Source: Henriciella sp. AS95 (GTDB lineage: Bacteria > Pseudomonadota > Alphaproteobacteria > Caulobacterales > Hyphomonadaceae). Taken from it: DNA of 64,000 bases. The stretch lies in assembly GCF_038900055.1 (NCBI RefSeq), contig NZ_JBBMQM010000001.1, forward strand, positions 2,108,001 through 2,172,000, in the 5' to 3' direction. The notes beneath the pieces were generated by a model. The model ran no database searches and was not told where the DNA came from. It saw nothing but the letters and a program-made list of their open reading frames with translations. Shown piece by piece: positions 9,154 through 18,500 of this stretch; within the stretch, counting starts at the first letter, position 1, and the number at the start of each line of letters is the position of its first letter. The translations under genes and the position numbers were made by a program.

Positions 9154-10833
9154 ATGCCAATGGATCAAGTCTCAGTCGCCCACGATGATCACGCGCACGA
9201 TCACAAGCCGGGCTTTTTTACACGCTGGTTCCTGTCAACGAACCACAAGGACATCGGTACGCTCTACCTGGTCTTTGCGCTGGTCGCCGGTATCGTCGGC
9301 TACTCGCTCTCTGGCCTAATTCGCTGGGAGCTTGCTGAGCCGGGTATCGGTCCTCTGACCGGCATCATGGAGATGTTTGGTTATCAAGGTGACCAGGCCA
9401 TTGAGCACGCAAAGCACTTTTATAACGTTGTGATCACCTATCACGGCCTGATCATGATCTTCTTCATGGTGATGCCGGCGCTGATTGGCGGTTTCGGCAA
9501 CTGGTTTGTGCCGCTGATGATCGGCGCGCCGGATATGGCCTTCCCGCGAATGAACAATATCTCGTTCTGGCTGACGGTTGCCGCCTTCATCATGGCCTGC
9601 ATCTCGATGACGCTGCCGGGCACGGGCCAATTCCTTGGTTTCGGTGGTGGCTGGGTGCTTTACCCGCCGCTGTCCAGCACAACTGGTCACCCTGGTCCGT
9701 CCATGGACCTGCTGATCCTGTCGCTTCACACTGCCGGTATTGCGTCCATTCTTGGTGCGATCAACTTCATCGTCACAATCCTGAATATGCGCGCGCCCGG
9801 CATGACGATCCACAAAATGCCGCTGTTTGCGTGGTCTGTTCTCGTGACCGCCGTTCTTCTGCTTTTGTCGCTGCCGGTACTGGCTGGTGCACTCACCATG
9901 CTTTTGACCGACCGTAACTTCGGATCGCAATTCTTTGATCCGTCTGGCGGTGGTGATCCGATCATGTTCCAGCACTTGTTCTGGTTCTTCGGACACCCGG
10001 AAGTCTACATCATGATCCTGCCGGCTTTCGGCATCATTTCGCACATTGTGTCGACCTTCTCCAAGAAGCCGATCTTCGGCTACCTCGGTATGGCGTACGC
10101 CATGGTTTCGATTGGCGCGATCGGCTTCATCGTGTGGGCTCACCACATGTATACGGTCGGCATGCCGTCTGACATGAAGGCCTACTTCGTGGCAGCCACC
10201 ATGGTGATCGCAGTGCCGACCGGCATCAAGATCTTCTCCTGGATCGCCACAATGTGGGGCGGCTCGATTGATTTCGAAGTGCCAATGGTCTGGGCGATTG
10301 GCTTCATCTTCCTGTTCACGGTGGGGGGGGTGACAGGTGTTGTCCTGGCCAATGCGGGTATCGACCACGCGCTTCACGACACCTATTACGTTGTCGCCCA
10401 CTTCCACTACGTGCTGTCTCTCGGCGCTGTGTTCGGCCTGTTTGCGGGCTGGTACTACTGGTTCGAGAAGATGTTCGGCGTGAAGTACAACAAGACGATC
10501 GGCTACGCCCATTTCTGGACGATGTTCGTGGGATCGAACCTGCTCTTCTTCCCGCAGCACTTCCTGGGCCTCAACGGCATGCCGCGTCGCTATATCGACT
10601 ACGCAGACGGTTTTGCGACCTGGCACTTCTGGTCTTCGATGGGCTATGCGGTGACCCTGGTTGCGACGGCTATCTTCTTTGTCGGTGTCATCGAAGCCGC
10701 TATTCGCCGCCGCAAAGGTTCCGCAAACCCATGGGGCGAAGGTGCCACAACGCTTGAATGGACGCTGCCTTCACCGCCACCATTCCACCAGTTCAATGAA
10801 CTGCCGGAAGTTAAGCCCGACGCACACCATTAA
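9154..10833 (+). CDS. ctaD: Cytochrome c oxidase subunit I (aa3 type)
   Basis: 559 residues, twelve-span heme-copper oxidase subunit I. Signature elements: [14 protein letters not shown] (CuB His, cross-linked Tyr, and the D-channel Glu), AHHMYTVGM (two CuB His) and [16 protein letters not shown] (heme a3 and heme a His). It is the catalytic subunit reducing O2 to water and pumping protons in the inner membrane. The 21-bp gap after ctaC contains an AGAGGGA-like ribosome site. Confidence 0.98.
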   Translation: MPMDQVSVAHDDHAHDHKPGFFTRWFLSTNHKDIGTLYLVFALVAGIVGYSLSGLIRWELAEPGIGPLTGIMEMFGYQGDQAIEHAKHFYNVVITYHGLIMIFFMVMPALIGGFGNWFVPLMIGAPDMAFPRMNNISFWLTVAAFIMACISMTLPGTGQFLGFGGGWVLYPPLSSTTGHPGPSMDLLILSLHTAGIASILGAINFIVTILNMRAPGMTIHKMPLFAWSVLVTAVLLLLSLPVLAGALTMLLTDRNFGSQFFDPSGGGDPIMFQHLFWFFGHPEVYIMILPAFGIISHIVSTFSKKPIFGYLGMAYAMVSIGAIGFIVWAHHMYTVGMPSDMKAYFVAATMVIAVPTGIKIFSWIATMWGGSIDFEVPMVWAIGFIFLFTVGGVTGVVLANAGIDHALHDTYYVVAHFHYVLSLGAVFGLFAGWYYWFEKMFGVKYNKTIGYAHFWTMFVGSNLLFFPQHFLGLNGMPRRYIDYADGFATWHFWSSMGYAVTLVATAIFFVGVIEAAIRRRKGSANPWGEGATTLEWTLPSPPPFHQFNELPEVKPDAHH

Positions 10834-10860
10834 GGCCCGCGTCAGGTAAAGAATGAGGGG

Positions 10861-10893
10861 CGGCCCTGTCACGTTGAGCGCGTGTGGGGCCGT
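10861..10893 (+). terminator. Weak hairpin in the ctaD-ctaB gap
   Basis: CGGCCC at 10861-10866 pairs with GGGCCG at 10887-10892 around a 20-base loop, followed only by a short T run. Possibly an attenuator trimming expression of the assembly genes relative to the structural subunits ctaC and ctaD. Low confidence, since the stem is short and the loop long. Confidence 0.25.
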
Positions 10894-10920
10894 TTCCAGT
10901 ATCGTCACTTGGATCGACAT

Positions 10921-11889
10921 ATGGCACATACAGAAACAGCAGAAATGATTGACCCAGTCGCTCGCCGTCATGCCACGGCTGCTGACTATGTGCAGCTGAT
11001 GAAGCCGCGCATCATGATGCTGGTCGTGTTTACCGCTGTTGCTGGCCTCGTCGCCGCGCAAAGCGTCACCGGAGTTTCCATGAACCCGGTCATGGCTGCC
11101 ATTGCGACCTTGGCGGTTGCTCTCGGGTCTGGCGCGGCCGGAGCGATCAACATGTGGTATGACGCGGATATCGACGCGATCATGACGCGCACGTCCACCC
11201 GTCCGATTCCGTCCGGGGCGGTTCCACGCGACGAGGCGCTGGCCATGGGGCTCATCATGTCCGGTGTTTCGGTCCTCATGATGTGGCTTGCTTCAAATGC
11301 GCTCGCGGCGCTGCTGCTGGCAGGCTCGATTGCGTATTATGGCTGGTTTTACACCATGCTTCTGAAACGCCGCACGCCGCAGAATATTGTCATTGGCGGT
11401 GGGGCAGGGGCGTTTCCGCCTGTGATCGGCTGGGCAGCTGTTAGCGGTAGCACGCCGCTCGATGCCTGGATCCTTTTCGCCATCATCTTCATGTGGACGC
11501 CACCGCACTTCTGGGCGCTCTCGCTTCTGGCGCACAAAGAGTACGCGAAAGCGAATGTTCCAATGCTTCCCGTCGCACATGGGGCCAAAGCTACACGCAA
11601 TCAGATTCTTGCTTATTCGATCGTGTTGGCGCCGCTTGGTCTGGCACCGGTCATCACGGGGCTCGCTGGCATGCTTTATGGCATCACGGCTCTTGTTCTC
11701 GGGGCGGTCTTTCTGGTTCTTGCGTTCAATGTCTGGCGCAGTCAGGCGGGTGACGCCGGGGCACCGGGCTCAGATTTGAAAAAGGCGAAAGGCCTCTTCG
11801 CGTTCTCCATTCTCTATCTCTTCATTCTCTTCGCCATGATCATCATTGAGCGTGGATTTGGCGCATATATGCCGGTGACGATAGCGTGA
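10921..11889 (+). CDS. ctaB: Protoheme IX farnesyltransferase (heme O synthase)
   Basis: 322 residues from ATG 10921 (MAHTETAEMIDPV); an in-frame start at 10882 would lie inside the preceding hairpin. UbiA-fold prenyltransferase with the Asp-rich motif NMWYDADIDAIMTRT and the second loop FMWTPPHFWALSL, and about nine membrane spans. It transfers farnesyl to heme b to give heme O, the precursor of heme A made by CtaA (54 kb). Confidence 0.96.
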   Translation: MAHTETAEMIDPVARRHATAADYVQLMKPRIMMLVVFTAVAGLVAAQSVTGVSMNPVMAAIATLAVALGSGAAGAINMWYDADIDAIMTRTSTRPIPSGAVPRDEALAMGLIMSGVSVLMMWLASNALAALLLAGSIAYYGWFYTMLLKRRTPQNIVIGGGAGAFPPVIGWAAVSGSTPLDAWILFAIIFMWTPPHFWALSLLAHKEYAKANVPMLPVAHGAKATRNQILAYSIVLAPLGLAPVITGLAGMLYGITALVLGAVFLVLAFNVWRSQAGDAGAPGSDLKKAKGLFAFSILYLFILFAMIIIERGFGAYMPVTIA

Positions 11890-12164
11890 TGAGTGACACC
11901 AACGAGCAAATGCCTCCCGACGACGTTCCTGATGAAGAGCAGGCGCGCCTTGCTGCTCAGAAGAAACGAAACCTGTGGCTCGCTGTCGCCTTGTTCGCAT
12001 TTGTCATTATCGTCGGCCTCACGACCGTGATCCGTCTCGGCGAAGCCGACCTTGGCGAAGATGGCGGTATCTACTGGCGCAATGATCCCGGCACCGCTGA
12101 TCAAGCGCCAATGCCCGTCCTACCTGGCGATGACGCCGGCCAGACGGAGGAGGCGCCGGAATGA
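11889..12164 (+). CDS. Small single-span protein of the cox operon (CoxF-like)
   Basis: 91 residues with one membrane span (about residues 30-50, LWLAVALFAFVIIVGLTTVIRL) between a charged N-terminus and an acidic, proline-rich tail. ATG 11889 overlaps the ctaB stop by one base (a GTG at 11886 is also in frame), and the gene overlaps ctaG by four bases, so translation is coupled. A small protein of this kind occurs between ctaB and ctaG in other alphaproteobacteria and is sometimes called CoxF; its function is not established. Here it is identified by position and topology. Confidence 0.7.
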   Translation: MSDTNEQMPPDDVPDEEQARLAAQKKRNLWLAVALFAFVIIVGLTTVIRLGEADLGEDGGIYWRNDPGTADQAPMPVLPGDDAGQTEEAPE

Positions 12165-12709
12165 ACAATCGCATGATTGCTTTGGGGCTAAGTGTGCTCG
12201 TGCTGGCGATGCTCGGTCTCGCCTTCGCATCAAAGCCGCTCTACGATACATTTTGCCGTGTGACCGGCTTTGGTGGCACGACACAAATTGCGGAAGAAGC
12301 CCCTGAAGCCATCGTCAATCGTGAGATCAAAGTACGGTTTGACGCCAATGTAATGAACGCGCCGGTGATGTTTCGTCCGCTGCAGACGTCGATGCCGATC
12401 AATCTCGGCGAACATGGCCTCGCCTTCTATGAAGTCACAAATACGTCCGATCACGATGTGAGCCTGATGGCGTCCTACAATGTTACGCCGCACAAGGCCG
12501 GTCTCTACTTCAACAAATTGGAGTGTTTCTGTTTCGAGGAGCGGATCGTCAAAGCGGGTGAGACGAAAAAGCTTCCGGTCGTTTTCTTTGTCGGACCGGA
12601 ACTGGATGACGAGCGCAACATGAAGGATGTGCGCACCATCACGCTCTCTTACACTTTTTATGAAACTGACAGCTTTGAAGGTGCGGCGAATTCAGCCGCG
12701 CTCAATTGA
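12161..12709 (+). CDS. ctaG: Cytochrome c oxidase assembly protein CtaG (Cox11 family)
   Basis: 182 residues: one N-terminal anchor (about 5-24), then a periplasmic Ig-like domain with the copper-binding ECFCFEE motif (Cys122, Cys124) and the conserved FVGPEL stretch. Cox11 delivers copper to the CuB site of subunit I. Start ATG overlaps the previous stop (ATGA). Confidence 0.96.
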   Translation: MNNRMIALGLSVLVLAMLGLAFASKPLYDTFCRVTGFGGTTQIAEEAPEAIVNREIKVRFDANVMNAPVMFRPLQTSMPINLGEHGLAFYEVTNTSDHDVSLMASYNVTPHKAGLYFNKLECFCFEERIVKAGETKKLPVVFFVGPELDDERNMKDVRTITLSYTFYETDSFEGAANSAALN

Positions 12710-12778
12710 ACTGTTGCGACTTTAATGCGGTGCAGGCTAAAAGCGCCGGAAACATGATGAATCGAGGGGTTGTGGCCA

Positions 12779-13654
12779 ATGGCTCATGATGAAGTGAAAC
12801 ACGATTATCACCTTGTGAATCCGTCGCCGTGGCCTCTGCTCGGCTCGATGTCCTTGGTTGTGCTGGCATTAGGCGCGGTGACCTTCATGAAAGGCCTCTT
12901 TGGAATGCCGCAAGGCACCTGGTGGCTTATGGCGCTCGGATTTGCTTGTGTGGCCTACGTGATGTTCGGCTGGTGGCGCGAAGTCATCAAGGAAAGCCGG
13001 GGTGGTGACCACACGCCGGTCGTCCAGATTGGCCTGAAATACGGGATGATCCTGTTCATTGCTTCGGAGATCATGTTCTTCGTGGCGTGGTTCTGGAGCT
13101 TCTTTGAGTTCGCCATCTTCCATAGTGCTCGCGTTGGCGCGTCGTTTGATGCAACCAATCCGCTATACGCTGATGCCTTGCAGGCCGTCGGTGGGCAATG
13201 GCCTCCGGCAGGCGTTGAAGTTTTCGACCCGTTCCATCTGCCACTGATGAACACGCTCGTCCTTTTGCTGTCTGGTACGACCGTCACGGCAGCGCACCAC
13301 GCGCTTCAGCACAATAACCGCAAGTCTGCGATTTTCATGCTGGCCATCACGATCGTCCTTGGCATCAGTTTCACTGGACTGCAGGTTCTCGAGTACACGC
13401 ATGCCGGCTTCTCGTTTGACGGCACCATTTATGGTTCAGCCTTCTTCATGGCGACCGGTTTTCACGGCGCGCACGTCGTCATCGGAACGATCTTCCTGAC
13501 TGTATGTCTCATTCGTCTCATGACGGGTGGCATGACGGCCAAGAAGCACCTCGGCTTTGAATTCGCGGCCTGGTATTGGCACTTTGTTGACGTGGTGTGG
13601 CTGTTCCTGTTCGCCTTCGTCTACGTCATCCCTTACCTGGTGCTCGGACACTGA
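12779..13654 (+). CDS. ctaE: Cytochrome c oxidase subunit III
   Basis: 291 residues with seven spans; motifs SEIMFFVAWFWSFFEF, HHALQHNNR, TGFHGAHVVIGT and the C-terminal WYWHFVDVVWLFLF are diagnostic. ATG 12779 has GAGGGG upstream; an in-frame TTG at 12770 is less likely. Stabilises subunit I and guides lipid and oxygen access. Confidence 0.97.
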   Translation: MAHDEVKHDYHLVNPSPWPLLGSMSLVVLALGAVTFMKGLFGMPQGTWWLMALGFACVAYVMFGWWREVIKESRGGDHTPVVQIGLKYGMILFIASEIMFFVAWFWSFFEFAIFHSARVGASFDATNPLYADALQAVGGQWPPAGVEVFDPFHLPLMNTLVLLLSGTTVTAAHHALQHNNRKSAIFMLAITIVLGISFTGLQVLEYTHAGFSFDGTIYGSAFFMATGFHGAHVVIGTIFLTVCLIRLMTGGMTAKKHLGFEFAAWYWHFVDVVWLFLFAFVYVIPYLVLGH

Positions 13655-13661
13655 TATTGAC

Positions 13662-14054
13662 GTGAGCCGGTCTGTCTCTCCCATCTCAGCGGGGCTCGGT
13701 TGCCGATGCCCCGCATGCGGAGAAGGACCGGTCTTCAAATCCTATCTCGGTCTCGCGCCGAAATGTACTGCGTGCGGGGCCGACTTTTCCAAAGCCGATG
13801 CCGGCGACGGTCCGGCCTTCTTTGTCATGTTCCTGCTTGGCATCCTTATCATGCCGCCCGTCTTGCTTGTGCAGGCCCTTTTCTCTCCGCCTTTCTGGGT
13901 CCACTTCCTGTTGTGGACGCCTGTGATTATCGTTCTGGCGGTACTGCTGCTGAGACCGTTCAAGTCTCTCATGTTTGCTTTGCAGTGGAAGAACCACGCA
14001 GAAGAAGCGCAGTGGGTCGATAAAACTGAGACTGACGATCAGTCCCAGCCATGA
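13662..14054 (+). CDS. DUF983 zinc-ribbon membrane protein
   Basis: 130 residues from GTG 13662 (VSRSVSPISAGLG); earlier in-frame starts lie inside ctaE. The N-terminus has two CxxC pairs (CRCPACGEGP and PKCTACGADF) forming a probable zinc or copper ribbon, followed by two membrane spans. DUF983 genes commonly sit between ctaE and surf1 in alphaproteobacteria, which suggests a role in oxidase biogenesis, but no biochemical function is established. Overlaps surf1 by four bases. Confidence 0.85.
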   Translation: MSRSVSPISAGLGCRCPACGEGPVFKSYLGLAPKCTACGADFSKADAGDGPAFFVMFLLGILIMPPVLLVQALFSPPFWVHFLLWTPVIIVLAVLLLRPFKSLMFALQWKNHAEEAQWVDKTETDDQSQP

Positions 14055-14743
14055 CATTCCGGCCCATGCCTCTTCTGACCGTGCTGACTTTGGTGAGCCT
14101 GGCCATCCTGGTCTGGCTCGGCAACTGGCAATATGGGCGCTACGCAGACAAGAAAGCCAATCCGCCAGAGCAGGTTTCGGCCGAGTTTAACGAGATTACG
14201 GTTCAGATAGACCGCTCCAATCCTGGTCGGGTGCAGCAATTGAACGGCATCGTTGGCGGCGAAGCGGTCTGGCGCCGCTATGCGCCGGCAAGGATTGAGG
14301 GAGAGGATGGCCTTGTCCTCGCCCTGGTCGATGCGACGTCGGGCGTACACCCGGTGCCGATGGCCGTCGCCGATGTGGAGGATTTCACACGGCGATCAAA
14401 TGTTTTCATTCGGCCGGCAAAGACGGGTGGCATCGCCAGGTCCAACCAGCCTGAAAACGATATCTGGTACGGGTTCGATGGTACCGCCATGCTTCGGCAG
14501 CTGGGCTATCAGCAGGAGAACGTGAAAGTCGTGGAGCCAGACCAGATTACGATCCGGTTGGCCGAAGATTCGTCGCGCGCTCGCAAGGCCGAGAACCCTT
14601 ATGCGACGCTTCAGGTGAGAGACGCTCTGCCGCCAGAACGCCACTTTGGCTACGCCCTGACCTGGTGGGGGATGGCAATGGCGCTTATTGGCGTGTATCT
14701 CGCCTTCCATCACGCTCAAGGCCGCTTACGTTTTCGAGGATAA
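14051..14743 (+). CDS. SURF1 family cytochrome oxidase assembly protein
   Basis: 230 residues with the SURF1 layout: a first span near the N-terminus (LLTVLTLVSLAILVWLGNWQ), a periplasmic middle with the WYGFD motif, and a final span next to the conserved ERHFGYALTWWGMA signature. SURF1 hands heme A to subunit I. Last cox gene of the operon; thrC starts 3 bp after its stop, so thrC is probably read from the same transcript. Confidence 0.94.
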   Translation: MTFRPMPLLTVLTLVSLAILVWLGNWQYGRYADKKANPPEQVSAEFNEITVQIDRSNPGRVQQLNGIVGGEAVWRRYAPARIEGEDGLVLALVDATSGVHPVPMAVADVEDFTRRSNVFIRPAKTGGIARSNQPENDIWYGFDGTAMLRQLGYQQENVKVVEPDQITIRLAEDSSRARKAENPYATLQVRDALPPERHFGYALTWWGMAMALIGVYLAFHHAQGRLRFRG

Positions 14744-14746
14744 TCG

Positions 14747-16129
14747 ATGAAATTCATTTCGACACGAGGCGAGGCCGCTGCCGTTGGCTTTGTGGATGCC
14801 TGCCTTGCCGGACTTGCGCCCGATGGTGGCCTGTACGTCCCCGAGGAGTGGCCGCGCATAGACCCCGCGGGTCCTGATGAATCCTATGTTGATGTTGCCG
14901 CACGCATCATATCGGCCTTTGCCGATGGCGAACTCTCCGACGATGTCGTGCGTGGAATCTGCCAGCGTGCCTATGCGAGTTTCGCCCATCAGTCGGTCGC
15001 GCCGCTCGTCCAGACGGGTCCGAATGCTTTCATGATGGAGCTGCACCACGGGCCGACCCTGGCGTTCAAGGACGTCGCCATGCAGCTCATTGCTCAACTG
15101 TTTGACCACGTGCTGGCCGAGCGCGGCGAGCGTATGAGCGTCACATGCGCCACGTCAGGTGATACTGGCGGCGCAGCAGCAGCTGCTTTTGCGGGGGCCG
15201 GCCATGTCGACCTCTTCATTCTGCACCCTTTCGAACGTATCTCGCCTGTGCAGCGGCTGTTCATGACAACGACCGGGTCGTCCAATGTCCATAATCTGGC
15301 ACTGACGGAAGATTTCGACGCCTGCCAGGCGATCGTGAAATCATTGTTCGCAGACCGGGACTATGTTCGCCGAACAAGTCTCTCTGGCGTCAACTCCATC
15401 AACTGGGCGAGGATTGCGGCCCAGTCGGTTTATTACGCGACCGCGCAGGCCGCACTTGGCGCCGGCCGTCCTCTTCGGTTTGTCGTGCCCAGTGGCAATA
15501 TGGGGGATGCGCTGGCTGGCTATGTCGCCGCCCGATGCGGCTTGCTGGCGGGATTTGAAGGCGTCTGCGCCGTCAATGAAAACGACACGCTGAATGTCCT
15601 GTTCGAGCAGGGCAGGATGCGCCGCGAGCAGGCAGTGGCGACACCGAGCCCGGCCATGGACATTTCCGTTCCCAGCAACTTCGAGCGGATCGCTTTTGAG
15701 GTATCGGGCCGTGACGCCGGGCTTGTCCGCCAGATCTACGACCAGTTCGCTCAAAGCGGCGATGTCGAACTGCCTGACCAGATCAAAGGACCTTTGAGCT
15801 GTAGCGGACTTTCGTCGAAGTCCGTATCGAACGCGACAACGATGACTGAAATGGCAACCGTTCTGGCGGAAACGGGATGGCTAATTTGCCCCCACACGGC
15901 CGTCGGAACCTCGGTCGCACGTGAGATGCCCCAGTCGAATGCCGTCACAGTGGTGCTTTCGACGGCGCATGCTGCCAAGTTTCCGGAGACGGTTCTGGAA
16001 GCGACCGGTCGAGATGCGCCTTTGCCAGAGCGCGTGAAAGCCCTGGCTGGCCGGGCGGAAGTGTTCGAACAAATGGCGGCCGACGCTGGCGCCGTTCGCG
16101 ACTATATTCTTTCGCACCAGAGAACATGA
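14747..16129 (+). CDS. thrC: Threonine synthase
   Basis: 460 residues, PLP fold type II. The PLP lysine lies in HHGPTLAFKDVAMQ, and ATSGDTGGAAAAAF and VPSGNMGDALAGY are the phosphate-binding loops. Converts O-phosphohomoserine to threonine. Works with homoserine dehydrogenase at 62 kb. Fusion of the cox operon to thrC is seen in other alphaproteobacteria and appears to be historical rather than functional. Confidence 0.96.
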   Translation: MKFISTRGEAAAVGFVDACLAGLAPDGGLYVPEEWPRIDPAGPDESYVDVAARIISAFADGELSDDVVRGICQRAYASFAHQSVAPLVQTGPNAFMMELHHGPTLAFKDVAMQLIAQLFDHVLAERGERMSVTCATSGDTGGAAAAAFAGAGHVDLFILHPFERISPVQRLFMTTTGSSNVHNLALTEDFDACQAIVKSLFADRDYVRRTSLSGVNSINWARIAAQSVYYATAQAALGAGRPLRFVVPSGNMGDALAGYVAARCGLLAGFEGVCAVNENDTLNVLFEQGRMRREQAVATPSPAMDISVPSNFERIAFEVSGRDAGLVRQIYDQFAQSGDVELPDQIKGPLSCSGLSSKSVSNATTMTEMATVLAETGWLICPHTAVGTSVAREMPQSNAVTVVLSTAHAAKFPETVLEATGRDAPLPERVKALAGRAEVFEQMAADAGAVRDYILSHQRT

Positions 16130-16171
16130 AGTCTCTCGCCAGCCCGGCCTTGAATCGCTAGGATTCCCGGA

Positions 16172-17206
16172 ATGGGCAACTATTCGGACACGAACGTCGG
16201 GCACTGGAAGTGGGATGCTGGTGACCGGCGGCTGGAAATCCAGCCATTGCCGCAATCTCCATTAGATGATCTCGGCGGCATCTGGTCGCTCGATGCGATT
16301 GGTGTGCTACTGGATGGGCTGAGCCGCAGTCGGCTGGAACGCGCGCTGGACCCATCGAGGAAGCAGGAGCCACGTTTCGCCTGCGTACTCGGTCTGTCGA
16401 ATGGCGGCGCGATTCGATTGACCGGTGAGTTTGGAAAAGATGGCTCTGTCGTGGGCGATCTCATTCAGGAAATTGAACCGGGCGTGTCCGTTGCCGGGAC
16501 ACCGGGGCCGGGTTTAAAGGCTGTTTTTCAGCCCATCATCTCCCTTTCGACGGGGAATATTGCAGGCTTTGAAGCCCTGGCCCGCTGGGACGGGGAAGCA
16601 CCACAGCTTCATACGGGGCACACGGGAATCGGTGATGCCGCGCTTGCGCCAAACATGTTGATCCGAGCGAGCGAAGCCTTGTCGATGTGGCGCAAGGACG
16701 GGTTTGGCGATGATCTTTTCGTCAATGTGAATCTCACGGGACGCGATCTGGCGCGCGACGATCTGGCTGGTTTAGTGGATGCGCTCGTGACCGGTCACGG
16801 GTTTTCGGCGGGTCAATTGCGGATCGAGATAACCGAGCAGGCGGCCCTTCGCGATGCCGCTGAGGCCGTGCGGGTCGCCGACGCGCTCAAAAAGGCAGGC
16901 GCGGGTGTAATTCTGGATGATTTCGGATCCGGGCATTCTTCATTCTCATGGCTGGCAGCCTTGCCGGCGGACGGGCTGAAGATCGATCCCGAACTCACGC
17001 GTCAGATTGGTAATCCGAAAGTCGATACGATTCTGGAAACCGTCACTTTGCTCGCGTCCAAACTTGGTATGAGCGCGACGGCCGAAGGGATTGAAGATCT
17101 GGGGCAGATCAGTGTTCTGAAGCATCTGGGTTTCGACTTCGCACAGGGCTTCGCCTTCTCGAAGCCGCTCAGCTCGGACGACGCACTTTCATTGCTGGCA
17201 AGCTAG
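16172..17206 (+). CDS. EAL-domain cyclic-di-GMP phosphodiesterase with N-terminal PAS-like region
   Basis: 344 residues. Residues about 115-340 are an EAL domain with the catalytic set apparently intact: E134 of FEALARW, N187, the IEITE segment (about 218-222), D249-D250 in ILDDFGSGHSS, K270 of LKID, E305 of AEGIE and Q325 of QGF. Residues 1-110 (HWKWDAGDRRLEI...) look like a PAS sensor, an inference from pattern. There is no membrane span or GGDEF domain, so it is likely a cytoplasmic hydrolase of cyclic-di-GMP. Its stop is one base from the convergent yqgE. Confidence 0.9.
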   Translation: MGNYSDTNVGHWKWDAGDRRLEIQPLPQSPLDDLGGIWSLDAIGVLLDGLSRSRLERALDPSRKQEPRFACVLGLSNGGAIRLTGEFGKDGSVVGDLIQEIEPGVSVAGTPGPGLKAVFQPIISLSTGNIAGFEALARWDGEAPQLHTGHTGIGDAALAPNMLIRASEALSMWRKDGFGDDLFVNVNLTGRDLARDDLAGLVDALVTGHGFSAGQLRIEITEQAALRDAAEAVRVADALKKAGAGVILDDFGSGHSSFSWLAALPADGLKIDPELTRQIGNPKVDTILETVTLLASKLGMSATAEGIEDLGQISVLKHLGFDFAQGFAFSKPLSSDDALSLLAS

Positions 17207-17207
17207 C

Positions 17208-17768
17208 TCAGGCGGATCCGCCAGCTGAATGCAGACGGGCCGGGTCGATGCCGAGCAGATCGAGCGCGTATCCCCATTTCAGCGAGTGCTCGTCTCCATA
17301 GACGATATCCGGCGCCGCATCGCCGATGATCCAGGAATTTTCTGCAATCTCGGTTTCGAGTTGCCCGGCGCCCCATCCGGAATATCCAAGTGCCATCACT
17401 GATTCGCGCGGCGCATCCTCCGAGGCGATGGCCTCCAGAACGTCTCGCGTTGCCGTGAGGCACACGTCTTGTCCGACATCCATCGTTGCTCCATCGCAGT
17501 GGAAATCACCTGAGTGAACCACAAAACCCCTATCAGTGCCGACCGGGCCGCCATTGAGAACCGCGCGTTCAGGCACTCTGATTTGCTGGTCAATGTCCAG
17601 CTGCGACAATAGCTGAGGCAGGGTGAGGTCGTCGATCGGCTTGTTGAGGACAATTCCCATCGCATAGTCGGGTTGATGGGCGCAGACGAGGACGAGCGAG
17701 CGCGAAAATCGGGGGTCGCCAATGCCTGGCATCGCAATGAGCAGTTTTCCAGTCAGATCCTCGGTCAT
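17208..17768 (-). CDS. yqgE: YqgE/AlgH family protein (UPF0301)
   Basis: 186 residues, full family length. Conserved GKLLIAMPGIGDPRFSRSLV near the start, GIVLNKP, and GYSGWGAGQLETEI in the middle are diagnostic. Cytoplasmic; the function is not firmly known, though AlgH affects alginate regulation in Pseudomonas. An AAGGTGA ribosome site precedes the ATG. Divergent from the peroxiredoxin gene. Confidence 0.94.
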   Translation of the reverse strand: MTEDLTGKLLIAMPGIGDPRFSRSLVLVCAHQPDYAMGIVLNKPIDDLTLPQLLSQLDIDQQIRVPERAVLNGGPVGTDRGFVVHSGDFHCDGATMDVGQDVCLTATRDVLEAIASEDAPRESVMALGYSGWGAGQLETEIAENSWIIGDAAPDIVYGDEHSLKWGYALDLLGIDPARLHSAGGSA

Positions 17769-17885
17769 GATCTCAAGTCACCTTTCATTCACATCAGGCT
17801 GACGCAGCACGCGATTATTGGCAAGGCTTGATTGAATGAGGCGGTTACAATGCCTAAGTACCGAGCAGGAAATCAGGAGAACCTC

Positions 17886-18368
17886 ATGACAATCAAAGTT
17901 GGCGACAAGCTACCCGACGCCGTCCTCATGGAAATGACGGGGAACGGGCCCGAACCTCGCAAGACTGCCGATATTTTCGGGGGTAAAACCGTCGCTCTGT
18001 TCGCGGTTCCAGGCGCGTTTACGCCGACGTGTTCGGCCAAGCACCTGCCCGGTTTCGTCGAGAAATCCGAAGCCCTTCACGGCAAAGGTGTGGACGATAT
18101 TGTTTGCACGTCGGTCAACGACGTTTTTGTCATGAATGCCTGGGGCGAGTCGGCCAATGCTGGCGAGAAGGTTCGCATGATGGCCGATGGCAATGGCGAC
18201 TTCACAAAGGCACTTGGGCTCGAAATGGACGCCAGCGGCTTTGGTATGGGAGAGCGGTCCCAACGCTATTCCATGCTCGTCAAGGATGGCGTTGTCGAAC
18301 AATTGAATGTCGAGGACGGCGGCGAGTTCAAGGTCTCCAGCGCGGACTATCTGCTCGGGCAAATTTGA
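17886..18368 (+). CDS. Peroxiredoxin, Prx5 type (glutaredoxin/thiol-dependent)
   Basis: 160 residues beginning MTIKVGDKLPDAVL, with the Prx5 signature VPGAFTPTCSAKHLPGF that carries the peroxidatic Cys, and MERSQRYS-like GERSQRYSMLVKDGVVEQLNVE near the end. Reduces H2O2 and organic peroxides using a small thiol protein. AGGAGA stands before ATG 17886; an in-frame ATG at 17832 lacks such a site. A strong terminator follows. Confidence 0.93.
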   Translation: MTIKVGDKLPDAVLMEMTGNGPEPRKTADIFGGKTVALFAVPGAFTPTCSAKHLPGFVEKSEALHGKGVDDIVCTSVNDVFVMNAWGESANAGEKVRMMADGNGDFTKALGLEMDASGFGMGERSQRYSMLVKDGVVEQLNVEDGGEFKVSSADYLLGQI

Positions 18369-18398
18369 GTCCCGCTTTGTCGCAAACCAGTTTAAAGG

Positions 18399-18431
18399 CG
18401 GCGTGTACCAGATCGGTACACGCCGTTTTTT
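18399..18431 (+). terminator. Rho-independent terminator of the peroxiredoxin gene
   Basis: A perfect 11-bp stem (CGGCGTGTACC 18399-18409 with GGTACACGCCG 18415-18425), a 5-base loop AGATC, then six T. It ends the peroxiredoxin transcript and insulates qmcA-nfeD. Confidence 0.92.
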
Positions 18432-18444
18432 ATGGCGGAATTTA

Positions 18445-18473
18445 TTGAAAAACGGAAAACTGGTGCCGATCTT
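18445..18473 (+). promoter_or_regulatory. Possible promoter of qmcA-nfeD
   Basis: TTGAAA at 18445-18450 and a weak -10 GATCTT at 18468-18473 are 17 bp apart, just after the terminator, so a promoter for the next genes must lie nearby. The -10 match is poor. A strong AGGAGGG ribosome site follows, just upstream of ATG 18501. Confidence 0.3.
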
Positions 18474-18500
18474 ATCCATAGGTACTAGGAGGGAAACACT

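Noticed and set aside
9316-10626. A 436-codon open frame antisense to ctaD
   Set aside because: It is a mirror of the strong codon bias of ctaD: His/Arg/Asp-rich with no domain, no ribosome site and fully inside a certain gene.
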